The position numbers and the translations under genes are program-made. Positions 1 to 10,813 of a stretch of DNA of 32,935 bases are shown here, piece after piece (position 1 is the stretch's first letter; every line of letters begins with the position of its first letter). Below the pieces are notes generated by a model. It saw only the letters and a list, made by a program, of their open reading frames with translations. It did not search any database and was not told the DNA's origin. Source of the stretch: Deltaproteobacteria bacterium (lineage in GTDB: Bacteria; Myxococcota_A; Polyangia; GCA-2747355); contig JAFCZD010000044.1 in NCBI GenBank assembly GCA_019314525.1, positions 1 through 32,935 on the forward strand, written 5' to 3'.

Positions 1-1
1 G

Positions 2-52
2 CTCCTCGCCGGCGGCGTTATCGCTGAGTTTGGATATCGGCTGAGCTTCTAA
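2..52 (+). CDS. C-terminal end of an unrecognised protein, possibly outer-membrane (partial)
   Basis: Frame 2 is open from the window edge to a TAA at 50-52 and encodes 16 residues ending in G-Y-R-L-S-F. A terminal phenylalanine preceded by alternating hydrophobic residues is typical of the last strand of outer-membrane beta-barrels, so this may be the end of such a protein. Too little is present to identify a family. It converges on the lipoprotein gene at 74-715. Confidence 0.35.
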   Translation, partial: LLAGGVIAEFGYRLSF

Positions 53-73
53 GTCAGCGGGTCAGCTGGGTTG

Positions 74-715
74 CTAGGGATTCCCCTTGAGCTGGATCGT
101 GTAGGGTTTCTCCACCCAGTCGCTGACCTTCAAGAGGTAGTTGACCCCTGAGTTGGGCAGGCCACCGTTGATGAAATAGCCCTGGCCACTGAGGGTGGAA
201 TAGCCATCATCGACCACCGCGTCGATGCTCACAGATGACCCAGCCTTCGCCCCATCGATGAACACCTGCAGGTCGAAGCGATCAAAGCTGCCAGCGTTGA
301 AGATGTAGTGGTCTGTGTCGCCAGGGCTGAAGCTGCCCCAGATCACAATCCCCTTCTCGTCCAGGGTGTAGCCAGTATCCTCGGCCCCCGCCTTCAGCGT
401 GTTGGCGGTGTCGTCCTGCTCGTCGTATCTGAGAGCATCGGCGCCGACGATGTGGTCCTTTTGAGCGGGGTCTTTGCAGCTCGGCTCAGCGACCAGAGGA
501 TCGTAACAAATCTCGCCCTTCGCGGCGCAATCCGTCACCAGCAGCATGTTGACTTCCTCGCCCTCCCCCATGGGGCAGCGGTAGAGCTTGTCTTGGTTGC
601 AGGTGAACCACTCAGCCCCCTCTGTGATGCATATGATGGGATCTTCCCCACAGCCCAAGAGCGACCCGCTGCTCACAAGCAGCGCTCCAACCATCAAGAA
701 GCCGACACTCTTCAT
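74..715 (-). CDS. Cysteine-rich putative lipoprotein
   Basis: A 213-residue protein with a lipoprotein signal peptide: a lysine near the N-terminus, a hydrophobic core and a lipobox S-L-L-G-C placing the lipidated Cys at residue 22. Six further cysteines (29, 39, 47, 63, 70, 80) suggest a small disulphide-rich domain. The C-terminal half (about 115-213) contains a pattern of the type G-x-x-x-x-G-D-x-D-x-Y-x-F, resembling pre-peptidase C-terminal (PPC)-like beta-sandwich domains; this is a pattern impression only. The ATG at 715 has a GAAAGG Shine-Dalgarno about 8 nt upstream. It lies 47 bp after the CheA-like gene on the same strand and could be its last cistron, but nothing links the functions. 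Specific function unknown; likely located in the periplasm or at the surface. Confidence 0.8.
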   Translation of the reverse strand: MKSVGFLMVGALLVSSGSLLGCGEDPIICITEGAEWFTCNQDKLYRCPMGEGEEVNMLLVTDCAAKGEICYDPLVAEPSCKDPAQKDHIVGADALRYDEQDDTANTLKAGAEDTGYTLDEKGIVIWGSFSPGDTDHYIFNAGSFDRFDLQVFIDGAKAGSSVSIDAVVDDGYSTLSGQGYFINGGLPNSGVNYLLKVSDWVEKPYTIQLKGNP

Positions 716-762
716 AGCCTAAACCTTTCATGGCCGAGGGACCGGCCAAAACGATGTGGTGC

Positions 763-2496
763 TCACCCGAGGGCGCGCGCTCCTAGGAGCTTGCCGATGG
801 CTACGAGGAGGCTCTCCTGGCTCACCGGTTTACCGAGGAAGCTATCCGCTCCGGCGTCCCGCACTTCCTGCCGCTTGTGCTGCGCTGTGCGCGAGCTGAG
901 CGCGAGGATTGGCAAGGTGGCAGTCTCCTCAACGCGACGACACTTTTCGATCAATGCCAGGCCATGCAGGTGGGGCATCTCCAGATCCGTCACCAGCAGA
1001 TCGACGCCCCCTTGACAGAGCTGGGTCCAGGCTTCTAGCCCGTTGCAGGCCATCTGAACAACGTAGCCCGCGTCGCGCAAGATCGCACCCAACGCCTCCC
1101 GAATAGCCGCCGAGTCATCCACCAAGAGCACTCGTGGAGGCGACGCCCCCACCTCAAGCTCTTCACTTTGCACCGCCCTCGCCACTGGAAGTCGAATGGA
1201 AAACGAAGTGCCAACGCCCTGGGTGGAGCGAACCTTCACTTCCCCCCCCAACGCGGCCACGCTCCGGCGCACCACATCCAACCCCACACCCAGCCCCGAA
1301 ACCTTGTCTGCGTGGGCTCGTGTAGTGAACCCTGGGAAGAAAATCACATCCAAGACTTGGACGTCGACAAGATCGCCAAGAGCGTGTCTCTGCCCCTCAC
1401 CGCGCTCTTCCATCGCCGCCCTCACCGCCTGATGGTCAATTCCAGCCCCATCGTCCTCAACCCTCAGGCAAAGGTGCCCCCCCTCTTGGCATGCGCTGAC
1501 GCTAACTCGACCACAGGAGGGCTTGCCCGCGACGCGGCGTAAATCAGGCAGCTCGATGCCATGGGCCACCGCGTTGGCCAGAAGATGAACCATTGGGTCC
1601 GTGAGGCGCTCCAACAGGGTGCGGTCGACTTCTACTTGATCCCCATCAGTGATCAAGTCGACCTCTTTGTCCTCAGCGATGCAGAGGTCATGCAACTGCC
1701 GCTGCAAACGAGCGAAGAGCCAACCCACGGGCATCATGCGGACCCGTGTCAGCGCGTCCCCTAAGCTCTGTGTCTCACGCCCCAAGTTGGCTGAGTCCTC
1801 CAGCACCCCCGCGCCGACCTCCTCAAGGGAGCGCACCAGATTCTCCAACTCATCAATGGCATTGGAGTCCTCACCAAGAGCAGAATGTAGCGCCCCTCGC
1901 AGCGCCGCGAGACGCTGCGAGGCTCCGACGATCGCTTCACCCCGACCTTCCAGCTGGCTGCCCACCGCTACCAGGTCTTCGGTGACTCCCATCAGGCTCT
2001 CGAGCTGCTCGACCCCAAGCCGAAACGTGCTCAGATCTTCAAAGCGGCGCTCTCGGAGACGCCTTGAAGGCGCATACCCTGGGATGTGGGGCAACGCATC
2101 CATCGGACTGCCCGCGAGGTCATGAAGTTCGCGCGAGAAGCGCTCCGCGAGGGCCTCCGCGGTGGAGAGCTCTTTGGCGTTGACGATGGGCGCGAGGAGC
2201 TCGCTGGCGCTGATGATCCGTTCCAAGGAGAGCGCGTCTATCTTCAGCTCCTTGTCTCGTAGACGAACGAGCACCTCCTCCAAACGGTGAGCGGCATGTT
2301 GCAGACAGAAGAAGCCCACGGTCCCTGCAGAGCCTTTCAGCGTGTGAGCGCGACGCAGCGCCTCCTGCACAGCGTTGGGGTCTTTGGCGAGGCGAGGGAG
2401 TTGCTCCCCGAGCACAGCGAGGTGCTCCGCAGCTTCCTCGGCGAAGATCTCCCTCAGCTGCTGTGTGGTGGCAGGGTCCCAAGCGTCAATTACCAC
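763..2496 (-). CDS. CheA-like hybrid histidine kinase (HPt-HATPase-receiver), no CheW domain
   Basis: A 577-residue cytoplasmic signalling kinase. Domains in order: an HPt domain (about 8-125) with the phosphoacceptor His51 in A-H-T-L-K-G-S-A-G; a helical dimerisation-like region (150-290); a CheA-type HATPase (290-440) with N-box L-L-A-N-A-V-A-H-G-I (Asn308), D-D-G-A-G-I at 348-353 and G-L-G-V-G-L at 401-406; then a receiver (455-577) with Asp504 and Lys556. Classical CheA has a CheW-like domain after the ATPase; here the receiver follows within about 15 residues, so coupling to chemoreceptors through CheW is not expected. Start is GTG at 2496. It is the third gene of an operon with two receiver proteins, 31 bp or so after the CheY-like gene. 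Probably autophosphorylates His51 and passes phosphate to its own receiver and the two partner receivers. Confidence 0.9.
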   Translation of the reverse strand: MVIDAWDPATTQQLREIFAEEAAEHLAVLGEQLPRLAKDPNAVQEALRRAHTLKGSAGTVGFFCLQHAAHRLEEVLVRLRDKELKIDALSLERIISASELLAPIVNAKELSTAEALAERFSRELHDLAGSPMDALPHIPGYAPSRRLRERRFEDLSTFRLGVEQLESLMGVTEDLVAVGSQLEGRGEAIVGASQRLAALRGALHSALGEDSNAIDELENLVRSLEEVGAGVLEDSANLGRETQSLGDALTRVRMMPVGWLFARLQRQLHDLCIAEDKEVDLITDGDQVEVDRTLLERLTDPMVHLLANAVAHGIELPDLRRVAGKPSCGRVSVSACQEGGHLCLRVEDDGAGIDHQAVRAAMEERGEGQRHALGDLVDVQVLDVIFFPGFTTRAHADKVSGLGVGLDVVRRSVAALGGEVKVRSTQGVGTSFSIRLPVARAVQSEELEVGASPPRVLLVDDSAAIREALGAILRDAGYVVQMACNGLEAWTQLCQGGVDLLVTDLEMPHLHGLALIEKCRRVEETATLPILALSSRTAQHKRQEVRDAGADSFLGKPVSQESLLVAIGKLLGARALG

Positions 2497-2528
2497 TCAA
2501 AGCTGCCTTTCGTTGCCACCCACGAGCC

Positions 2529-2897
2529 TCACCCGCTAGGCAAGTGTTGCTCGAGGACACGGCGTAGGTCTTCCAACGACACAGGCTTGATGAGGTACTC
2601 GTCAGCCCCCTGCTTGAGCGCCCATGAACGATCCCCCTCCCGGTTCATCGCCGTGATGAGCACAACGGGCATTGTCTTGAGCTTGGGATCGGCCCGCAGG
2701 GCGCGCACCACGTCAAACCCGTTGAGCTTGGGCATCATGACATCGACGATGGCCAGGTCACAGGCAGCGGCTCTCAGCTGCTGGAGCGCCTCTTCGCCAT
2801 CACTAGCCGCGACGACGTCATGTTCCAGCTCAGAGAGGAGCGACGACAGGTAGGCTCCACTGGTCAAATCATCTTCTGCGATGAGGATGCACGCCAT
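2529..2897 (-). CDS. Single-domain CheY-like response regulator
   Basis: A 122-residue stand-alone receiver. The acidic triad E-D-D is at residues 8-10, the phosphoacceptor is Asp52 in I-V-D-V-M-M-P, the switch Thr is in L-I-T-A-M and the conserved Lys104 is in I-K-P. There is no output domain, so it acts by protein contact or as a phosphate shuttle or sink. Its ATG at 2897 overlaps the TGA of the upstream receiver-DUF4388 gene (TGATG), indicating translational coupling; a TTG one codon earlier at 2900 is an alternative start. The CheA-like kinase just downstream is the obvious phosphodonor. Confidence 0.92.
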   Translation of the reverse strand: MACILIAEDDLTSGAYLSSLLSELEHDVVAASDGEEALQQLRAAACDLAIVDVMMPKLNGFDVVRALRADPKLKTMPVVLITAMNREGDRSWALKQGADEYLIKPVSLEDLRRVLEQHLPSG

Positions 2898-4285
2898 CAA
2901 ACAGCAACAGGCTGCTCACGCCGGCGGAGGAGCCTCACAGAGAGCAGCCGATGGATGACCTGACTGACATCAAAAGAACTCATCCGACTGTTGCGGATGA
3001 TATCCTTCACGGTGTTCTTGCCGTTGACCAACTCCAGCACAGCCAGCTCGTCTCGCGTCAGCTGCCCTCTCCCGAGCTCACCAAGAGCATCATCGTTGCG
3101 CACGAAGATCAGCTCGACGTTGTCCACATTTTGAGCGATGAGATGCCACTGGTCTACGCGGCGGAAACCCTCCATCAACGCACCCTGTACGGAGATGGCC
3201 AGGGCCGCTTCAGCGGCCACCGGGCTCGCTTGCTCAGCAGGACGAAACACGAAACGCCCCTCTTTCCAGCTGAGCAGCTCATAGAGCAGCTCGCAGGTCT
3301 GATCACGTAGCGCACCTTTGAGTTCATCCACAGCAAGATACCCGAGCTTGGCCAGTTGATGCCCGAGCAGCTTGGAAGACCCCGCGCGGCTCTTCAAGAA
3401 GAGCCCAAGGTCATCCTCGCTCATCAACCCACGCTTGAGCACGAAGCGCCCGAGTAAGAACTCATCATCCATACCTGCCGCCGTGGCGAGATCGATGTTC
3501 CCCTTCTTGAAGTGAAGATCGATCTGCGCGGTGGCGCGGCTGATCGTCAGTACACCGGTCTGCAGCTGCTCCGCGAGGAGCGCCAGGACCCCTCCAAGGG
3601 GTACAGCGGCCAGGGCACCCGACAGAACAGCGTCTGTCGCGCCGGCCAGCTCTGGTGCGTTCGCACGCAACTCGCCAAGGAACAGCTCCAAGATGGTGTC
3701 CGTGAGCGCCTTGTTGATCCAGCCTTCGAACGCCTCGGCTTCCTGCTCTGGAGCGCCCTCTGCACCTCGTAGCCGCTCAGCGAGCGCCACCCTCAAGGTA
3801 CTCAACGCTGTTTGGCGCGCCTCCTTTTGGGCATCTGCAGCGCTGACAAGCTCTTCTTCTGATGGCTCTGGGAGGAGCGCCTCAGCTGCAGCTTGTTCCT
3901 CCGTGCGCTCACGCTTTTTTGCGAGGGTCTCCCCGACCATCGTGGTGATGCCTTCAGGGGAGAAGGGCTTGGTGATGAAATCTACGATGCCCATCACCTT
4001 CACGAAGCGGTCGCCGACCTGATCTCCTTTGGCGCTCATCAACACGACGGGTATCGCCGCCAGCGCCTCTTCATTGTGCAGGACCTGACACACCTGATAG
4101 CCATTCATCTTTGGCATCACGAAATCGAGCAGGATAAGGTCGGGGGTGTGCTCACGCGCGAGCTCGAGGCCCTCGTCCCCATCACTTGCAGTCAAGACCT
4201 CGTAGCCCGCCTTTGCCAGCACGAGCTGCACCACCTTCAAGATGGTGGGGCTATCATCTACAACCAGGATGGTCTCGCTCGCCAT
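2897..4285 (-). CDS. Response regulator with C-terminal DUF4388 (PATAN-like) region
   Basis: A 462-residue protein. Residues 4-125 are a receiver (acidic D10-D11, phosphoacceptor Asp54 in L-L-D-F-V-M-P, Lys106). A Glu/Ala-rich linker (125-165) and a helical segment (about 165-215) follow, then a DUF4388/PATAN-like region (about 220-375) with the recurring features L-x-G-x-L-x-x-x-P-L and an inner G-x-L-x-x-x-x-x-x-G-x-x-x-x-x-x-x-G-x-I pattern. The last 80 residues resemble a winged-helix-like end (N-x-x-x-T-V-K-D-I-I). DUF4388 regions are frequent on regulators of gliding bacteria and are thought to mediate protein interactions. ATG at 4285 has an AGGGG Shine-Dalgarno. First gene of the operon that continues with the CheY-like and CheA-like proteins. 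A second receiver-DUF4388 protein lies at 26406-27161. Confidence 0.9.
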   Translation of the reverse strand: MASETILVVDDSPTILKVVQLVLAKAGYEVLTASDGDEGLELAREHTPDLILLDFVMPKMNGYQVCQVLHNEEALAAIPVVLMSAKGDQVGDRFVKVMGIVDFITKPFSPEGITTMVGETLAKKRERTEEQAAAEALLPEPSEEELVSAADAQKEARQTALSTLRVALAERLRGAEGAPEQEAEAFEGWINKALTDTILELFLGELRANAPELAGATDAVLSGALAAVPLGGVLALLAEQLQTGVLTISRATAQIDLHFKKGNIDLATAAGMDDEFLLGRFVLKRGLMSEDDLGLFLKSRAGSSKLLGHQLAKLGYLAVDELKGALRDQTCELLYELLSWKEGRFVFRPAEQASPVAAEAALAISVQGALMEGFRRVDQWHLIAQNVDNVELIFVRNDDALGELGRGQLTRDELAVLELVNGKNTVKDIIRNSRMSSFDVSQVIHRLLSVRLLRRREQPVAV

Positions 4286-4514
4286 CGAACCCCTGCCAGC
4301 TTCTTAATAAAAATGCCCAGTTAGAATGACCAACTCTAGCACCGCCCCCGATCGAGGGTCAAGGTATCGCAAAGCCTTGCTGACATGCTCCAGAACGCCC
4401 TTTGAACACTCCAACTCTTCCGATAACACAAGACCATGTTACTCTAGTCAAAACGAACGAGGATCTGCGCAACCGAGCCCACCGCGGGCGTGCGGCTGGT
4501 TGTGCTGTGGATTG
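4286..4514. promoter_or_regulatory. Divergent intergenic region between phosphorelay operon and tandem kinase gene
   Basis: This 229-bp stretch separates the minus-strand phosphorelay operon from the plus-strand kinase gene. It is visibly more AT-rich in places than the flanking genes (for example around 4300-4320 and 4425-4455) and must carry the promoters in both directions. No clear -35/-10 pair or operator palindrome could be singled out. Part of it is open in the kinase frame back to an ATG at 4326, but that translation looks non-coding. Confidence 0.4.
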
Positions 4515-7238
4515 ATGCAGCTGAGGCACTACCCAAGGCTTTTTGGTAAGTATGTGCTGGTGGCGCCCCTAGCTCGGGGTGGAATGGGGGAGCTACATCT
4601 TGCGATAGATGGTGATGGCGAGCGCAACAAACTCTTTGTCATCAAAGAGCTGCTCTCCGCCCTGACCGACCGGGAGTTCGGCGCTCGTTTCCTTCGTGAA
4701 GCCAAGCACTTGACGAGGCTCAGCCACGGCAACCTGGTGCCGGTCTTCGAGAGCGGGGTGCACGCTGGACGCTACTTCCTCGTGATGGAATACATCGAGG
4801 GCAAAGACCTGCGCGATGTATGGAACACGCTCCACGAGGCTGGCCACGACTTCCCCCTCGAGGTGGTGCTTTGCATCATCAAGCAGCTCTGTTGTGGTCT
4901 TGACTATGCTCACTCCTTTGGTGACCTCAACCTCATCCACCGTGACATGAGCCCACCCAATATCCTGCTCTCAAGCTCTGGAGAGCTGCGTGTGGTGGAC
5001 TTTGGACTAACCCCGAGCAAGACCAAGCTGCAGAAAAGTTCTCCAGGCGTATTCTTCAGCAAGTTGGCTTATATGGCCCCCGAGCAGGCTCGCGACGAGA
5101 AGTCCGACGCCAGGACGGACATCTACTCGGTGGGGATCATCTTGTGGGAGTTGATCACAGGCAAGCGGTTCTTGCCTTCAGTGGGGTCTCAGACAGACCA
5201 ACTCCAGCGAGCGGCCACACCACAGTATCAGCCACCGTCTTCGCTCAGAAAAGGCCTCCCACCAGAGCTCGATGTGATCACAGCACGAGCCCTCGCTCCC
5301 CTACCCAAAGATCGCTTCCCCACAGCAGAGGCCATGCGCGAGGCTGTGGCTGCCCTCCTCTCCAAGATTGATGCGACGGCCGACACATCGACCTTGCGCC
5401 AGTTCCTGCTTGAGCTTTACGGAGAGAAGCTCAAGCAAGAGCAAGAAGAACACCAAGCGCTGCTGGATCACATCTCCCCCACCATCAGCGAGCTGCGCGA
5501 ACAGGCCCGTCAAGCCACCACCGAACCCACCAAGGAGATGGAGGCGCCGCCCGAAGATAGGGACCAACCAGAGCTCGCCGTTGGCACGATGCTTGGAGAG
5601 CGCTACCGCATCGAGGCTCGGATGCGCCGCGGAGGTATGGGGACCGTCTACCAAGCAACTCACACGGGCATCGAGAAGCAGGTGGCGGTTAAAGTGCTCC
5701 ACCCCGTCTACCGCAGACACCCTGAGGTCGCGTCACGTTTCCGCCAAGAAGCCCGAGCAGCCTCCCGCATTGGGCACCCGAACATCATTGAGATCTTCGA
5801 CTCCGGCACAACCGCTGCCGGAGATATGTACTTTGTGATGGAATACCTCGCCGGCCAGGACCTCGCGGATCTGCTCGAATCCCTCCAACAACTGCCGGTG
5901 GAGCGAACGGTCAACATCGGTCTGCAAATCTGCCATGCTCTGGACGCCGCACACGAAGCGGGCATTGTCCACCGGGATCTCAAACCCGAGAATATCTTCC
6001 TCGTACCACGGGAGGGCCAGCTCGACTTCGTGAAGGTGCTCGATTTTGGTGTCGCCCAGACCCTCGACCTCGAAGAGGGAGAGATCGAGGGACGTGCCAA
6101 ACGCCTCACCTCTCCTGGGACCGCCATCGGCACGCCCGAATATATGTCCCCTGAGCAAGCCTCGGGGCTGGACTGCGATCACCGCACGGATATCTATGCT
6201 GTGGGTGTATTGCTCTACGAAATGCTGGCCGGAGAGCCCCCACACCATGGCGAGAGCTTGGCTGAGGTGCTGACCAAAAAAGCCACGGACGCCATCATAC
6301 CGCTTGCCTCGCTTCGAGCGAGCGTGCCCCCTGAACTCGATGGCGTGATCCTACGAGCCCTCGCCAAGAGCCCTGAGGATCGCCCCCAAGCCATGACGCA
6401 TTTGGCCTACGAGCTAAACAAGCTGGTGAGCGGTCGTGTGGGTGCCGTCGCCTCGATGCTCGGTCTCAGTGATCAGGCGTCCTCCCCTCCGGCGTCCTCC
6501 TCTCCGGCGCCTGGGCAAACGGCGCCCTCCCACGAGAGTGAGCGAAACAACACAGCCACCATGCGCCGCTTGAACGATAACCACCCCCCAGTCCTCTTCT
6601 TCCTGGGAGCCGCCGCCCTCGTCGCGCTGCTGGGGATCATTGTGGCCGCTCTCCAACTCTTCAAAACACCTCCCAGCCTCACTGCCACCACCACCCATTC
6701 AGCCACACCCCTCCGAGGACCGTCGGAAGCTCTCCGACGAACAAGCACACACCCTCTGGCCGCGCCCCCGGCCCATGACTCAGGCACGACATCCGGCGCT
6801 GATGCCACAGCAAACACCACACCTCTGAACCCTGCCCAAGCGCCGACACATAGGGTGCATGCACGCCGCCGCAGGCCTCGCTCGGATTACCTTCGTGTGG
6901 GCCATCGCCACCTCAAAGCTGGACACTTTCAGCGCGCTAAGGTCGCCTTCGAAGCCGCGCAACGCACCCCCCGACAGCGCGCCGCAGCGCTGGTGGGTCT
7001 CGCCCGGGTTGCCTTTCAGCGCCGCAATTATCGAGGGGCCAGCAAACAGGCAACTCGCGCTCTTCGCCTCGGCGGTGGGTGGCGCGCGAACCTCTGGCTC
7101 GCCAACGCTCAGTTCAAGTTAGGTGAGCACCAAAAAGCAATACGCAACTATGAAAGGGTGTTGAAGAGATCCCCCCGAAATCATGAAGCCAAACGAAACT
7201 TGAGGGCAGCACGCCAGGCCCTCAATGGGCGACGCTAG
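4515..7238 (+). CDS. Membrane Ser/Thr protein kinase with two tandem kinase domains and TPR tail
   Basis: About 907 residues from the ATG at 4515. Kinase domain 1 (12-285): glycine loop A-R-G-G-M-G-E, Lys44, H-R-D at 142-144, D-F-G at 162-164, A-P-E at 188-190, all canonical. Kinase domain 2 (363-635): R-R-G-G-M-G, Lys393, H-R-D at 486-488, D-F-G at 510-512. A linker with E-L-Y-G-E (299-303) and a glutamate-rich helix joins them. After a Pro/Ser/Ala-rich stretch comes a single membrane segment (about 692-715), then an outside Pro/Thr linker and a basic TPR-like repeat region (about 790-907). Both kinase domains should be active and face the cytoplasm; the TPR region would be periplasmic and may sense a partner. 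The frame is open back to 4326, but those 63 residues lack kinase-family character, so 4515 is preferred. A paralogue with the same plan follows 188 bp downstream. Confidence 0.9.
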   Translation: MQLRHYPRLFGKYVLVAPLARGGMGELHLAIDGDGERNKLFVIKELLSALTDREFGARFLREAKHLTRLSHGNLVPVFESGVHAGRYFLVMEYIEGKDLRDVWNTLHEAGHDFPLEVVLCIIKQLCCGLDYAHSFGDLNLIHRDMSPPNILLSSSGELRVVDFGLTPSKTKLQKSSPGVFFSKLAYMAPEQARDEKSDARTDIYSVGIILWELITGKRFLPSVGSQTDQLQRAATPQYQPPSSLRKGLPPELDVITARALAPLPKDRFPTAEAMREAVAALLSKIDATADTSTLRQFLLELYGEKLKQEQEEHQALLDHISPTISELREQARQATTEPTKEMEAPPEDRDQPELAVGTMLGERYRIEARMRRGGMGTVYQATHTGIEKQVAVKVLHPVYRRHPEVASRFRQEARAASRIGHPNIIEIFDSGTTAAGDMYFVMEYLAGQDLADLLESLQQLPVERTVNIGLQICHALDAAHEAGIVHRDLKPENIFLVPREGQLDFVKVLDFGVAQTLDLEEGEIEGRAKRLTSPGTAIGTPEYMSPEQASGLDCDHRTDIYAVGVLLYEMLAGEPPHHGESLAEVLTKKATDAIIPLASLRASVPPELDGVILRALAKSPEDRPQAMTHLAYELNKLVSGRVGAVASMLGLSDQASSPPASSSPAPGQTAPSHESERNNTATMRRLNDNHPPVLFFLGAAALVALLGIIVAALQLFKTPPSLTATTTHSATPLRGPSEALRRTSTHPLAAPPAHDSGTTSGADATANTTPLNPAQAPTHRVHARRRRPRSDYLRVGHRHLKAGHFQRAKVAFEAAQRTPRQRAAALVGLARVAFQRRNYRGASKQATRALRLGGGWRANLWLANAQFKLGEHQKAIRNYERVLKRSPRNHEAKRNLRAARQALNGRR

Positions 7239-7426
7239 ATAACATCGGCGGAAGTGAACCCACCCCACAAGCTGCGAGGGGGAGTTTCTGACCGGTTCCT
7301 TCGCGTTTCTCTGCCATCATCGTTCGTTTCTCTTGGTTCGCGATGCCCCCAAAAAGAAACCTGTATGCCAGCCCATGTGCCGGTGGGGCTGGAGTACCTG
7401 TGCAACTCTTGATACTCTGAACGCTC

Positions 7427-10213
<2,787 letters not shown>

Positions 10214-10216
10214 ATC

Positions 10217-10233
10217 GCTCAGGTAGACTGAGC
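10217..10233. terminator. Short hairpin between convergent genes
   Basis: A perfect 6-bp inverted repeat (GCTCAG / CTGAGC) with a 5-nt loop lies 4 bp past the stop codon of the tandem kinase gene and before the end of the convergent TlpA-like gene. The position suits a bidirectional terminator, but there is no T-run on either side, so it would be a non-canonical one. Confidence 0.35.
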
Positions 10234-10244
10234 TTGGGAGCGGG

Positions 10245-10772
10245 CTAAAGACCATCGAGCGCGCGATAAAGCCGCGCGAAGTCAGTCTGGCCTCCCCTGT
10301 GATCCTGAATGACTCGCCCCCCCCTGTCGATCAACACGCTCCGTGGCACCCTCGAAGTCTTTCCCACAGCCGAAAGCAACCGAGGATCATCTGGAGACAC
10401 GAACGCCACGGGAAAGCTGAAACCCATGAAATCGACGTAGGCCCGGACCAGCGCTTTGCTCTTCACATCGAGCGCGATGCCCACCACCGCCAGCTGACCA
10501 TAACGAGCCGCGATGCGCTTGATCTGCGCTGCCTCTGCTTGGGCGCGCAGTGACCAGGTCGCGAAGAAGAAGAGCAGTACAGGGCGACCTCGAAGCTCGT
10601 GGAGGTCAACCATGCCTCCGCCCAACCGAGGCAGGCGCAGCTCAAGAGGCGAACGGGCATCTGCGCTGGGCGCCTCGACGAGGGCCCCCGAGGTCTCCTT
10701 TGACGTCACACAAGCGCCCATGAAGACGAGTGTGATGAGGCCGACGATTTTGTGGAGAGTTCGTGGGGGCAT
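10245..10772 (-). CDS. TlpA/AhpC-TSA-like thioredoxin-fold lipoprotein lacking the CxxC active site
   Basis: About 175 residues. A lipoprotein signal peptide ends in F-M-G-A-C with the lipidated Cys at residue 21. Residues 43-175 follow the TlpA pattern: P-x-L-x-G-G-x-V-D-L-x-E-L-R-G-R-P-V-L-L-type start, F-F-A-T-W (69-73), a V-V-G-I-A-L-D-type strand, and V-P-R-S-V-L-I-D-R-G-G-R-V near the end with the expected cis-Pro region. At the position of the W-C-x-x-C redox site the sequence is W-S-L-R-A, so both cysteines are gone and dithiol chemistry is impossible. It may act as a binding or structural protein in the envelope. The ATG at 10772 gives the best signal peptide; 10787 is a possible alternative, and the frame is open further upstream. 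It is divergent from mutS2, with its start 41 bp from that gene's start. Confidence 0.82.
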   Translation of the reverse strand: MPPRTLHKIVGLITLVFMGACVTSKETSGALVEAPSADARSPLELRLPRLGGGMVDLHELRGRPVLLFFFATWSLRAQAEAAQIKRIAARYGQLAVVGIALDVKSKALVRAYVDFMGFSFPVAFVSPDDPRLLSAVGKTSRVPRSVLIDRGGRVIQDHRGGQTDFARLYRALDGL

Positions 10773-10813
10773 GATCTCAAGGAACATTATCCAGGATCGA
10801 CAGGCCCGTCGAG

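Noticed and set aside
4326-4514. In-frame N-terminal extension of the first tandem kinase gene
   Set aside because: The 63 residues are low in kinase-family or signal character, rich in Ser/Arg/Cys, and occupy the divergent promoter region; the kinase domain starts soon after the ATG at 4515.
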